In this document: piece by piece, positions 1 through 8,189 of the stretch
Numbering within the stretch: the stretch's first letter is position 1
How the letters are laid out: every line of letters begins with the position of its first letter
DNA from: Streptomyces sp. Root431
GTDB lineage: Bacteria; Actinomycetota; Actinomycetes; Streptomycetales; Streptomycetaceae
NCBI RefSeq assembly: GCF_001426585.1
Contig: NZ_LMEI01000001.1
Span: forward strand, 62,944-126,943
Direction: 5' to 3'
Length of the DNA: 64,000 nt
Made by a program: the position numbers and the translations under genes
Notes under the pieces: generated by a model
Told to the model about the DNA's origin: nothing
The model's database searches: none
Seen by the model: only the letters and a program-made list of their open reading frames with translations

Positions 1-1328
1 GCGGTGACCATGCCGTCCACGAAGGTGTGGGCGTCGGTGTAGCCGCCGTAGGAGGCGAAGACCGCGGCGAGCGCGGCCACTCCGAAGACGCCGCCGAGCT
101 CCCGGATGGTGTTGTTGACGCCGGAGGCGATGCCCTCCTCCTCGCGGCGTACCGCGCCGAGCGCCAGGTTGGCGGCGGGCCCGAAGTACAGCCCCATGCC
201 GAGGCCGTTGAGGACGAAGGCGGGGAGCAGGGTGAGGAAGCCGGAGGTCTCGGTGACGGTGGCGGCGATGAGCGCGAGGCCCGCGGCCTGGAGCACCATG
301 CCGGCGATCACGATCGGCCGGCCGCCGATCTTGTCGGAGAGGACGCCGCCGATGGGCGCGGCGATGAGGGTCATGCCGGTCCAGGCGAGGAGCCGGACGC
401 CGGCGCCGAGCGGCGAGGCGCCCTGCACGGTCTGCACGTACTGGGTGACCAGGAAGATCGAGCCGAACATCCCGAAGTACATGAGGAGCGAGACGCCGTT
501 GATGGCGTTGAAGCCGCGGTTGCGGAAGAGCGAGAGCGGCATCATCGGGTGCGGGGTCCGGCTCTCCCACACGAGGAAGACCACGAGGGAGATAACACCG
601 ACGGCGAAGCTCCCGAGGACCCGGAGGCTGGTCCAGCCGGCGGCGTTGCCCTCGACGAGACCGAAGACGAGACCGAGGATGCCGACGCTGGCGAGGACGG
701 TGCCGGCCAGGTCGAGCGGCTTGCGCTCGCCGTGGCTCTCGGCGAGCCAGCTGGGCGCGAGGGCCAGCAGGGCGATGCCGATCGGCACGTTGATCCAGAA
801 AATCCACTGCCACGACAGGTAGTTGATGACCACGCCGCCGACGACCGGGCCGAGCGCGACCGCGAGTCCGCCGACCGCGCCCCAGATGCCGAGCGCGGCT
901 CCGCGCTTCTCCGGCGGGTACGCGGCGGAGAGCAGCGTCAGCGTGAGCGGCAGGACGATCGCGGCGCCGATGCCCTGCACTCCGCGACCGGCGATGAGCA
1001 GCCCCATGCCGGGGGCGAGCGCGGACATCACGGAGCCGGCGGTGAAGACGGCGATGCCGAGGGTGAAGAGCCGCTTGCGTCCGAACCGGTCGGCGACGAC
1101 CGCGGCGGACAGCAGGAGGACGGCGAAGACCAGGGTGAACGAGTTGACCGTCCACTCCAGGGCACTGAGGCTGGCGTTCAGGCTGTCCCGGAGCTCGGGG
1201 AGCGCGGTGGTGACGACCAGGTTGTCCAGGGACACCATGAACACGGCCACCGCGGCGACGGCGGCGGTCCGTCCCGGATGGCCGTGTGTCACCCCGGAAC
1301 CTGTGGGCGGTACGTCGATGGAGGCCAT
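1..1328 (-). CDS. MFS drug exporter, DHA2 (EmrB/QacA) family, 3' end cut by window
   Basis: Proton-driven multidrug efflux protein of the inner membrane, 14-TM DHA2 type. The first 442 residues are present and the gene runs off the left edge, so the C-terminus is missing. It starts at an ATG (MASIDVPP) preceded by GGAGAGGG eight bases upstream. Visible family motifs are the TM1 segment MVSLDNLVVTTALPELR, motif A ADRFGRKR, and the glycine-rich TM5 motif C region GAVGGLAVALGPVVGG. It is transcribed divergently from the MMPL gene across 219 bp, so the two exporters may share regulation. A paralogue of the same family lies at 29556-31052. The substrate cannot be told from sequence. Confidence 0.9.
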   Translation of the reverse strand, partial: MASIDVPPTGSGVTHGHPGRTAAVAAVAVFMVSLDNLVVTTALPELRDSLNASLSALEWTVNSFTLVFAVLLLSAAVVADRFGRKRLFTLGIAVFTAGSVMSALAPGMGLLIAGRGVQGIGAAIVLPLTLTLLSAAYPPEKRGAALGIWGAVGGLAVALGPVVGGVVINYLSWQWIFWINVPIGIALLALAPSWLAESHGERKPLDLAGTVLASVGILGLVFGLVEGNAAGWTSLRVLGSFAVGVISLVVFLVWESRTPHPMMPLSLFRNRGFNAINGVSLLMYFGMFGSIFLVTQYVQTVQGASPLGAGVRLLAWTGMTLIAAPIGGVLSDKIGGRPIVIAGMVLQAAGLALIAATVTETSGFLTLLPAFVLNGLGMGLYFGPAANLALGAVRREEEGIASGVNNTIRELGGVFGVAALAAVFASYGGYTDAHTFVDGMVT

Positions 1329-1547
1329 CGTGGGAACCCTCTCCTTCTTCACAACGTCGACTGCTGCCGTGAAGAAGGTCACCCCGGGCGATAGCGCACG
1401 GCTGGAGCACTTCTGAAGCGGCCCGGAGGCCGGATCCACCGGGAAACCCGGGATGCCACCTCACATTCTCGGTGGCTGCGTCGTCGGACTGTCGGGACGT
1501 CGGGCAAAGGGCGCGGGGAACCACTGTCGGGAAGCTGAGGAATCAAC

Positions 1548-3659
1548 ATGTTGCGAAGAATGGCTTCGTTGCCCGGTGGAAGAGTGGGGAAGTGGGTCGT
1601 CCTCGCGCTCTGGGCGGTGCTGCTGGTCCCGGTCCTGATGCTGGCCGGCCAGCTCGGTGACGTGGAGGAGAACGACAACTCGGCCTGGCTGCCCGGGAAC
1701 GCGGAGTCGACGAAGGTCGTCGCCCGGGCGGAGAATTTCCAGCGCGCCGACACCGTGCCCGCGCTGGTGATCTACGACCGGCCGGAGGGCATCACCCCCG
1801 CCGACCTGGCCGAGGCCCGGGCCGACGCGGAAGCCTTCAAGGGCATAGAGAACGTCGTGGGGCAGCCGCAGGGCCCCGTGCCGTCCCAGGACGGCAAGGC
1901 GATCCAGACCGTGGTCCAGGTCCAGAAGGACAAGACGGGCTGGGAGGGGATCGGCAAGACCGTCGACGCGCTGATCGAGGTAGGTGAGGAGAACGCCGGG
2001 GGTCTCGGCGTCCACGTCACCGGACCGGCCGGTTACGCGTCCGACTCGATCAAGGCGTTCAGCGGAGGGGGCGCCCTGACGACGATCACGTCCTTGGTGG
2101 TCGTCCTGATCCTGCTGCTCACCTACCGCAGCCCGGTACTGCCCCTGCTGCCGCTGCTGACCGTGGGCGTCGCCCTGGTCACGTCGGAGGCGGTGATCTA
2201 CCTGCTGGCGAGGAACGCCGGACTCGTCGTCAACAAGCAGACCAGTTTCATCCTGACCGTGCTGGTCTTCGGCGCCGCCACCGACTACGCGCTCCTGCTC
2301 ATCTCGCGGTACCGGGAGGAGCTGCTGCGGCACGAGGACCGGCACGAGGCGATGGCGGAGGCCCTGTACCGCTCCAGCCCCGCGATCATCGCCAGCGCCG
2401 CGACCGTCGCGGTCAGCCTGATGCTGCTGATGCTGGCCACGCTCAACTCCACCCAGGGCCTCGGTCCCGCCTGTGCCGTCGGCATCCTCGTCGGCCTGCT
2501 CGCCATGGTCACCCTGATGCCGGCCCTCCTCGTCGTCTGCGGCCGCTGGATCTTCTGGCCGGTGAAGCCGTCGTACGGATCGGCCGGGACGGCCAAGGAG
2601 GGCGTCTGGACCCGCGTCGGCACCGCCGTCTCCCGCCGGCCGAGGATCGTGTGGATCGGCACCACCCTCGTCCTCGCCGTCATGGCGATCGGGGTGCTCG
2701 GGCTCAAGGCCGACGGCCTGTCCAACAAGGACCAGTTCACCGGCACGCCGCAGATGGCCGTCGGCGAGCGGATCAAGTCCGAGCACTTCCCCGCCGGGTC
2801 GGGCGACCCCGTCTTCGTCGTGGCCGAGGCCGCCGCGGCGGAGCAGGTGCGGACCGCGCTGACCGGCGTACCGGGAGTCGTCGGCGTCTCGACGCCGGTG
2901 ATCAAGGACGGCCAGGCCCTCATGCTCGGGGAGCTCAAGGACGACCCCAGCAGCCGGACGGCGATGCGGACCGTCGAGCGGGCCAGGGTCGCGGTCCACG
3001 GGATCGAGGGCGCCGACGCGCAGGTCGGCGGCAGCACGGCGATCATGCTCGACACGCAGGAAGCCGCCGCCCGCGACTCCAAGGTGATCATCCCGATCGT
3101 CCTGGTGGTGGTGCTGCTCATCCTCGCGCTGCTGCTGCGGGCGATCGTCGCGCCACTGCTGCTCATGGCGACGGTGGTGCTGTCCTTCGGAGCGGCCATC
3201 GGCGTCAGCAGCCTGGTCTTCGAGCACGTCTTCGGCTTCGCCGGCGCGGAAGCCTCGTTCCCGCTCCTGACGTTCGTGTTCCTGGTCGCCCTGGGCATCG
3301 ACTACAACATCTTCCTGGTCACCCGGGTACGCGAAGTGGCCCTGCTCCACGGCACCCGGCGCGGCGCGCTGGAGGGCCTGTCCACCACCGGCGGCGTCAT
3401 CACCTCGGCGGGCCTGGTCCTGGCCGGCACCTTCGCGGCGATGGCCTCACTGCCCCTGGTCTTCGCCGCCGAGCTCGGCTTCGCGGTGGCCTTCGGCGTC
3501 CTGCTCGACACCATGATCGTCCGCTCGGTCCTGGTCACCGCGCTGACCCTGGACGTGGGCCGCTGGATGTGGTGGCCCAGCAAGCTCTTCAGGTCCCACG
3601 ACACCCCCCGCCCCCCGGCACCCAAGCCCGACCTCGAACCCGCCCTCAGCGGCAGCTGA
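1548..3659 (+). CDS. MMPL-family RND transporter
   Basis: A 703-residue inner-membrane exporter of the MMPL branch of the RND superfamily, which moves lipids, siderophores or drugs outward using the proton gradient. The N-terminus (RVGKWVVLALWAVLLVPVL) is the first membrane helix, followed by a periplasmic-type domain with the characteristic ENDNSAWLPGNAES motif. Two repeats of a five-helix bundle follow, each with a GAATDYALLLISRYREE or ALGIDYNIFLVTRVRE signature (roughly residues 240-265 and 580-605). GAGGAA lies six bases before the ATG. The length is usual for Streptomyces MMPL proteins. Substrate unknown; the divergent DHA2 exporter suggests a resistance or export pair. Confidence 0.92.
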   Translation: MLRRMASLPGGRVGKWVVLALWAVLLVPVLMLAGQLGDVEENDNSAWLPGNAESTKVVARAENFQRADTVPALVIYDRPEGITPADLAEARADAEAFKGIENVVGQPQGPVPSQDGKAIQTVVQVQKDKTGWEGIGKTVDALIEVGEENAGGLGVHVTGPAGYASDSIKAFSGGGALTTITSLVVVLILLLTYRSPVLPLLPLLTVGVALVTSEAVIYLLARNAGLVVNKQTSFILTVLVFGAATDYALLLISRYREELLRHEDRHEAMAEALYRSSPAIIASAATVAVSLMLLMLATLNSTQGLGPACAVGILVGLLAMVTLMPALLVVCGRWIFWPVKPSYGSAGTAKEGVWTRVGTAVSRRPRIVWIGTTLVLAVMAIGVLGLKADGLSNKDQFTGTPQMAVGERIKSEHFPAGSGDPVFVVAEAAAAEQVRTALTGVPGVVGVSTPVIKDGQALMLGELKDDPSSRTAMRTVERARVAVHGIEGADAQVGGSTAIMLDTQEAAARDSKVIIPIVLVVVLLILALLLRAIVAPLLLMATVVLSFGAAIGVSSLVFEHVFGFAGAEASFPLLTFVFLVALGIDYNIFLVTRVREVALLHGTRRGALEGLSTTGGVITSAGLVLAGTFAAMASLPLVFAAELGFAVAFGVLLDTMIVRSVLVTALTLDVGRWMWWPSKLFRSHDTPRPPAPKPDLEPALSGS

Positions 3660-3713
3660 CACCCTCACGCAACGAGAAGGGCCCCTGCCCCAGCAACGCG
3701 GCCGACCGCCACG

Positions 3714-3742
3714 TACTCGCCCCGGGCCGACCGGGGCGAGTA
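3714..3742. terminator. Bidirectional hairpin between convergent genes
   Basis: Perfect 12-bp stem (TACTCGCCCCGG / CCGGGGCGAGTA) with a five-base loop, in the gap between the MMPL gene and the convergent lipoprotein gene. No T-run follows, as is common in high-GC actinobacteria. Confidence 0.75.
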
Positions 3743-3855
3743 GCCCGCACGTCGTGAAGCGGGAGGCGGCGACCGGTGGGCTCCGCCGCTCCCCTCACCA
3801 GATCGGCGCTCAGCCTTTCTCGGACAGGCCCGGAAAAGCCATCGGCCGGTCGCAA

Positions 3856-4368
3856 TCAGAAAGCGCGGAGGTACACCCGGGCTTGCTCGGCGTCCAGGTT
3901 CTCGATGTAGATCTCCATCCACGCGACGTCGCGACGTCGGTAGTCCTTGACACACGGCGGGCAGACACCCGCCCAGAGGGCATCTTTGAGTGTTTTCGGC
4001 TCTGAGAGTCCAAGGTGCTCGAAGAGTTCGGACTCTTGTGTCGACTTGATGCCCCATGGCGCCAGCGGCTCTTCGGAGTGCAGGTCCTTGGCGACCTGGG
4101 CTGCGGTGGCCTTGCCGGTACGGAAGGAGAGGATGTACTCGTCTTCGCGCGGGTTGACCTGCACGGCACCCTTCACGTCCGCGGCGCCCTCGGGGATCTG
4201 AATCTTCATGAACGCGGCCGCTTCGGTGGCGCCGGCACCCTTCTCCCAGTACGGATAAGCGCTCTCGCGCGTAGCGCTGCCGGGAGCCCCGGTCGAACAC
4301 GACGTGAGAACCAGCGCGGAGATCAGCGCGACCAAGAGGCTTCCGCGCGTCTTGCGCCGCCTGTTCAC
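3856..4368 (-). CDS. Secreted lipoprotein coupled to WXG-type toxin-like gene
   Basis: A 170-residue protein with a type II signal peptide: MNRRRK, a hydrophobic core, then lipobox LTSC. After cleavage it should be anchored on the outer face of the membrane. No enzymatic motif is recognised. A CPPC pair (VCPPCVKDY) occurs near residue 132. Its ATG overlaps the stop of the upstream 487-residue gene by four bases, so the two are translationally coupled. A small exported protein placed directly after a WXG-type toxin-like gene is a reasonable immunity-lipoprotein candidate. This is inference from position only. Confidence 0.7.
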   Translation of the reverse strand: MNRRRKTRGSLLVALISALVLTSCSTGAPGSATRESAYPYWEKGAGATEAAAFMKIQIPEGAADVKGAVQVNPREDEYILSFRTGKATAAQVAKDLHSEEPLAPWGIKSTQESELFEHLGLSEPKTLKDALWAGVCPPCVKDYRRRDVAWMEIYIENLDAEQARVYLRAF

Positions 4369-5828
4369 CGGTTCTCCTCGTCGCCCCGCGAGACGTCCCC
4401 GCGGCCGCCCGATCGGCCGGGGTCGGCAGGGTTCACCGTAGGGCTCGCGTCGCCGTTCAAGTCGTGGGTGAACGTCGAGCTGCTACCACGCATGTCGAAC
4501 TCCTGGGCGATACCGACAGTATGCAGGTGCCCCATATCATCATCTTTGATGATGATTCCTCCATCGAATGGCGTTTGCTTGCCTTTATCCCAGTTGTATC
4601 GATCCCATACGTTGACCTGGTAATCCAGTGACACGTCAGGCTTGCCGCCCTCGCCGGGCCTGACTGTGACCATGCCCGAGATGGTCTGCTGGTGCGACCC
4701 CAGGGCGTGGTACCAATCGGTGTCCTTGGTGAACGTGCCGCCGTACTGATGGCTCTCCACCGGAATAGTGACGGGTTTGTCGCCCCCGGCCTTCTCGAAT
4801 TCGGCCAGCGCCTTCCTGCGCCACTCTTCCCGGTTTCGCGCGATGTGGATCTCTTCGATGTCGGACCGGAACTTGGCGTCGTCGTGCAGCATGCGGTTCA
4901 CGTCGACATCGAGGGTTTCGCCGGTGCCACGCAGGTAGTGCAGCATGTTTCGGGATGCTCCGGTTTCGCCGGTGATGTCGCCAACCGTGGCGAGGCCGAG
5001 GGCCAGGGCGTGGAATTCCACGTCGCGCGGCGTGGGGTCTTCCACGTTGAAGGGGCCGGAGCCGGGGTCGGCGGAATGCCACTGGTACTGCGGATCCATG
5101 ATTCCCGCCGCTCGCAGTTCGTCGCCCCGTTCCTGGAGCAGGATGCCGCGAGTGACCGGGGCGAGGCTCTGCCACCAGGCAGGGATGTCCTTGCGGTCCT
5201 TGGGCATGTTGGCGGCCTTGCCGGCCTCCTCCAGGGACGGGTAGGGGCTGACCTGGGGGTTCCGGTTGAAGCCGTTGAAGGTGCCGTCCATGGGGTCGGA
5301 GTCGAGGACGACGCCATCGAGGGCCACGCGGATGCCGTCGTCGGCGTCGGTGACCGCCTTGACCGCTTGAACGAGCTTTTCGGCCCACTCGTTCGCCTGG
5401 GTACGGGCGGTCTGCTGGAAGTCAGGGTCATGGACGTAGGCCGTGCGCTCGTCCTCGGTGAGCCGCTCCGTGTCGAAAGCGACCGTGCCCTGGTCGGAGA
5501 CGCGCATGCCGGCCTTGACGGCCGCGTCACGGATCACCTTGAGCCGGTTGCGCAGGTCGGCGAGCTGCGTGTGCGCGTCACGCAGGATGCGTGCGACGGC
5601 CTTCGCCTCCTTCTGCGCTCCTTGGAGCTCCTCGAGCGTGACGGTGAACCTGGCGTTGGCGGCGTTCGCGCTCAGCCCGATCCACGACTTGCCGAGCGAG
5701 ACGCCGTGGACGTCCTTCTCGTACCGGTCCTCGAGCGTCTTGAACTTGGCGGCCATCTCCTCCCACTTGCCCGCGGCGGCGGTCAGCGTGGACAGGTCGG
5801 TGCTCATGGCTTCGTGATAGGTCGGCAT
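4365..5828 (-). CDS. WXG/LXG-like secreted protein with putative C-terminal toxin domain
   Basis: A 487-residue protein without a signal peptide. Residues 1-110 are helical with a WxG element (SWIGLSANAA, W49-G51), as in ESX/type VII substrates. The middle is linker-like. The C-terminal third contains conserved-looking motifs WYHALGSHQQTISG, VWDRYNWDKGK and MGHLHTVGIAQEFDMRGSSS. I recall that block from the ends of other secreted actinobacterial and firmicute proteins but cannot name a family. The chosen start (MPTYHEAM) has GGGGAG just upstream; the internal MSTDL start has no ribosome binding site. It lies between a small helical partner gene and a coupled lipoprotein gene, the usual partner-effector-immunity order. 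Toxin activity is inferred. Confidence 0.75.
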   Translation of the reverse strand: MPTYHEAMSTDLSTLTAAAGKWEEMAAKFKTLEDRYEKDVHGVSLGKSWIGLSANAANARFTVTLEELQGAQKEAKAVARILRDAHTQLADLRNRLKVIRDAAVKAGMRVSDQGTVAFDTERLTEDERTAYVHDPDFQQTARTQANEWAEKLVQAVKAVTDADDGIRVALDGVVLDSDPMDGTFNGFNRNPQVSPYPSLEEAGKAANMPKDRKDIPAWWQSLAPVTRGILLQERGDELRAAGIMDPQYQWHSADPGSGPFNVEDPTPRDVEFHALALGLATVGDITGETGASRNMLHYLRGTGETLDVDVNRMLHDDAKFRSDIEEIHIARNREEWRRKALAEFEKAGGDKPVTIPVESHQYGGTFTKDTDWYHALGSHQQTISGMVTVRPGEGGKPDVSLDYQVNVWDRYNWDKGKQTPFDGGIIIKDDDMGHLHTVGIAQEFDMRGSSSTFTHDLNGDASPTVNPADPGRSGGRGDVSRGDEENR

Positions 5829-5857
5829 GACTCCCCTGCGGCCGGTCGATCGGCCCG

Positions 5858-6298
5858 TCAGATGCCTTGGATCCGCGACTGGCGGGCCAGCCGGGCGGCG
5901 ATGTCGAGTTCGTTGTTCTGCACGCTGATGCCGGTCGCGCTGAGGGCCTGCTTCTCCGAGGACAGGCGACCGAGCAGCATCTTGACCTGCTTCTCCCACG
6001 TCTCGTGGGCTCGCTTCAGCGCGCCGGAGGTGTCCCAGCCGTGGCCGTCTTGTGCCCCGAACGCCTTGACCGCGGCATTCGTGGTCTCGCCCGCGTGCTT
6101 GCCGTCCCTCGTGACCCCCGGCTCCAGGTCGTCGTCGATCGCCTTCGCCGCCGCCTTCTTGGCCGCTGGGCTGGAGGCCAGGTCCGGCTTGCCGGCACCA
6201 CCACCTCCCGCAGTCGGCGCGAGCTGGTTCAGCCGCATCGGCGTGGACTGCTGGGCTGCCGCGTTCGCCTTGATCTGCTCCCATTCGCCCCAGGCCAT
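5858..6298 (-). CDS. Small WXG100-like partner protein
   Basis: A 146-residue soluble protein starting MAWGEWEQIKANAA, with GGGGGAG five bases before the ATG. The middle is low-complexity. Residues about 90-146 form a long amphipathic helical segment (ALKRAHETWEKQVKMLLGRL) ending ELDIAARLARQ. Family members occur upstream of large WXG/LXG-type proteins in Streptomyces and are thought to be co-secreted partners or chaperones. It is 29 bp upstream of the toxin-like gene in the same orientation, consistent with one transcript. Confidence 0.75.
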   Translation of the reverse strand: MAWGEWEQIKANAAAQQSTPMRLNQLAPTAGGGGAGKPDLASSPAAKKAAAKAIDDDLEPGVTRDGKHAGETTNAAVKAFGAQDGHGWDTSGALKRAHETWEKQVKMLLGRLSSEKQALSATGISVQNNELDIAARLARQSRIQGI

Positions 6299-6986
6299 TA
6301 CGTCTCCCCCTGCTGGTAGTCCCTGAAGTAACTTAAGGAACGGGGCCGCATACAGAAAGTTAGATCGAGTCAGAGGGCGTTGGAGTGGCTGAATCTCGCC
6401 GCGGCCGGTGCACGCTCCTGAAACCGTGCGTTTCGCGGGGTCAGGACCGAGTGGCTCTTGTCCGTGGAAATCGAATCTGCCCCCCACTGGACGGCCGCTT
6501 GGTCCGCAATCAAAAGGTCATTCCCGTCGCCGAGTGGCGACTGGTCAGGGCGATCACCTCCGCCACTCCTGCGGCGTGCCCCCTCGATCGCATGGAGAAC
6601 CAGTGCGTCCGCTGTTGCGAGCACGTGGCCATGGCGCCCACCAGCACCAGCGGAGTGACCGAGAGCTCCGTGTACGAAGCCAAGTTCACGGAGGCCCAAC
6701 AGAAGACCATCGGGGTGTAGGACGCGAAGCCGACGTCCGACAAGAACGAGGTCGAGCACGGCGAAGCGGTCGTTGGCGAGCATCCCGTTGATCACGTCCG
6801 CTGCAACGGCCGGCTGTGGTGCTCAGATTGGCCGGGCGGCGAATGGCACAAGCTCGCCCGAGCTCGCGGGGATTCCGTGGATCTCGATGACGAGCGTTGC
6901 GGCCCGCTGCGCCCAGTTGCCGCACTGTTGTCCGAGGGAATTCCAAGGGACTTTCCGCCGCCCAAGCGGCAAGCCCCCGAAAGACC
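6299..6986. other. Intergenic stretch without a supported gene
   Basis: About 690 bases between the ESX-like cassette and rnpB. Several short open frames exist on both strands, but none has a ribosome binding site, recognisable domain or the third-position GC bias of neighbouring genes. Base composition is visibly less GC-rich than the flanks. It may be a decayed gene or an integration scar. The part nearest 6298 must contain the promoter of the small partner gene. Confidence 0.5.
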
Positions 6987-7021
6987 GGAAAGGGCCTCCG
7001 ACGCAGGTCAGAGGCCCTTCC
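6987..7021. terminator. Terminator of rnpB
   Basis: Inverted repeat GGAAAGGGCCTC / GAGGCCCTTCC, eleven pairs with one bulge and a 12-base loop, 23 bases beyond the 3' end of rnpB on the minus strand. Confidence 0.7.
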
Positions 7022-7043
7022 GAGGCAAAGCCCCAGGTGGGGG

Positions 7044-7450
7044 GGCAGACGAGTCGGGCTGTACGCCGGGTTCTGTGCCCCGGGACCTCGCGGTCGTCGG
7101 GGCGACGGCCATCCATCTAGGACCGGCGTTGCCGCCGGCCTCCTGCGGTCTACCCGCGGACTCGGGCGAGCAGCCCTCGAACATCCGCGCAGGGACACCG
7201 AGGTGTCCCCTCTTGACCTTGCTCCGAGTGGGGTTTACCTAGCCGCCTGAGTCACCTCAGGCGCTGGTGGTCTCTTACACCACCGTTTCACCCTTACCGA
7301 GGACCGAGGTCCCCGGCGGTCTGTTTTCTGTGGCACTGTCCCGCGGGTCACCCCGGGTGGCCGTTAGCCACCACCCTGCTCTGTGGAGCCCGGACGTTCC
7401 TCGGGAAGATCCGAGGATCTCCACGCGGCCGTCCGCCCGGCTCGTCTGCC
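7044..7450 (-). ncRNA. rnpB: RNase P RNA (class A)
   Basis: Catalytic RNA of ribonuclease P, which trims 5' leaders from tRNA precursors. Read on the minus strand, the ends pair as helix P1 (GGCAGACGAGCCGGGC with GCCCGACTCGTCTGCC). In between are the invariant elements of bacterial class A RNase P: GGTAAGGGTGAAACGGT, the GAGACCACC loop, and the 3' block GCCGGTCCTAGATGGATGGC followed by AGAACCCGGC. The length of about 407 nt is right for Streptomyces. Exact ends are inferred from P1 pairing. Confidence 0.96.
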
Positions 7451-7474
7451 GTGCCGACCATGCTACCCGCCGAT

Positions 7475-8071
7475 TCAGAGGAAGTCGGCCGTCTCCAGGT
7501 CGAACCCGAAGGGCTCGGGGAGAGGAAGGCTCTTGCCGAACGGCACGGCGTGGAGCTCGCGGTAGTCACCGCTCTCCGGGTCGGTGAAGAGCGTCACCGT
7601 GGACGTGTCCCGGTCGACCAGCAGGTAGAGCGGGATGCCGCCGCGGGCGTAGCAGCGGCGCTTGACCTCCCGATCGGCGTTCGGTCGGCCCGAGGTGACT
7701 TCCAGCACCATCGCCACGCCGGCGCAGGACATCCAGGAGTCGGCGCCCGCGAACAGGTCAGCGTCGACCGGAGCGAACGTAAGGTCCGGGATGACGTGGT
7801 TCCTCGGCCGCTCCACGGCGCTCGGCGGCTTCAGGCCCTTGTTGCCCGAGACGTCCATATCGACCACGGACCGCCTGATCACCTGCCTCAGAACCCGGCT
7901 GATGTACTTCTCGTGGTCCCCGTCCGGCGGCGGTGTCACGACGATCTCCCCCTCGATCAGCTCCGCGCGGAAGCCCTCCGGCGTCTCCAGCGCCAGGAAG
8001 CCCTCCAGCAGGACATCCGCCTGCGTGAGCGGTTCGTGCGGCATGGCAGTCATGTCGTGATCGTCGGACAT
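7475..8071 (-). CDS. Uma2-family (DUF820) endonuclease-fold protein
   Basis: A 198-residue PD-(D/E)XK-fold protein of the Uma2/DUF820 family, abundant in Streptomyces and cyanobacteria and presumed to be a nuclease of unknown role. Active-site-like residues are in ELIEGEIVVTPPP (near residues 38-50), HVIPDLTFAPVDADL (the PD motif) and VLEVTSGRPNADREVKRRCYARGG (E and K). The downstream PLYLLVDRD strand is also typical. I chose the MSDDHDMTAMPHEPL start. Upstream sequence is a weak ribosome binding site, and MTAM or MPHEP a few codons in cannot be excluded. It is divergent from the MerR gene. Confidence 0.85.
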   Translation of the reverse strand: MSDDHDMTAMPHEPLTQADVLLEGFLALETPEGFRAELIEGEIVVTPPPDGDHEKYISRVLRQVIRRSVVDMDVSGNKGLKPPSAVERPRNHVIPDLTFAPVDADLFAGADSWMSCAGVAMVLEVTSGRPNADREVKRRCYARGGIPLYLLVDRDTSTVTLFTDPESGDYRELHAVPFGKSLPLPEPFGFDLETADFL

Positions 8072-8151
8072 CGAGGCACCCGCCGTCCCTGTGATCGGGG
8101 TCGTTCCCCCGATCGTGGCACATGATCGGGGGCGGGCTCCGGAGCGAGTGC

Positions 8152-8181
8152 TTGACCTTGTCGCAGCGTCAGGGTTTCTAC
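8152..8181 (+). promoter_or_regulatory. MerR-type dyad promoter
   Basis: TTGACC at 8152-8157 and a -10-like TTCTAC at 8176-8181 are separated by 18 bp, longer than the normal 17. The spacer holds an imperfect inverted repeat GACCTTGTCGC / GCGTCAGGGTT (8 of 11 pairs). This is the architecture bound by MerR proteins, and it lies right before the merR gene, so autoregulation is likely. The predicted start site falls only a few bases before the ATG, so the transcript may be nearly leaderless. Confidence 0.6.
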
Positions 8182-8189
8182 TGAGGCCC

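Noticed and set aside
27..1416. Long open frames on the plus strand across the first 1.4 kb
   Set aside because: They are mirror frames of the minus-strand MFS exporter; their translations are runs of Glu/Gly/Asp/Arg without domains.
6370..6795. Possible 141-residue protein on the minus strand before rnpB, and a 111-residue plus-strand frame over the same bases
   Set aside because: Neither has a ribosome binding site, a recognisable domain or convincing codon bias; they overlap each other.
7044..7450. Short open frames on both strands within rnpB
   Set aside because: The sequence is explained by RNase P RNA secondary structure and conserved elements.
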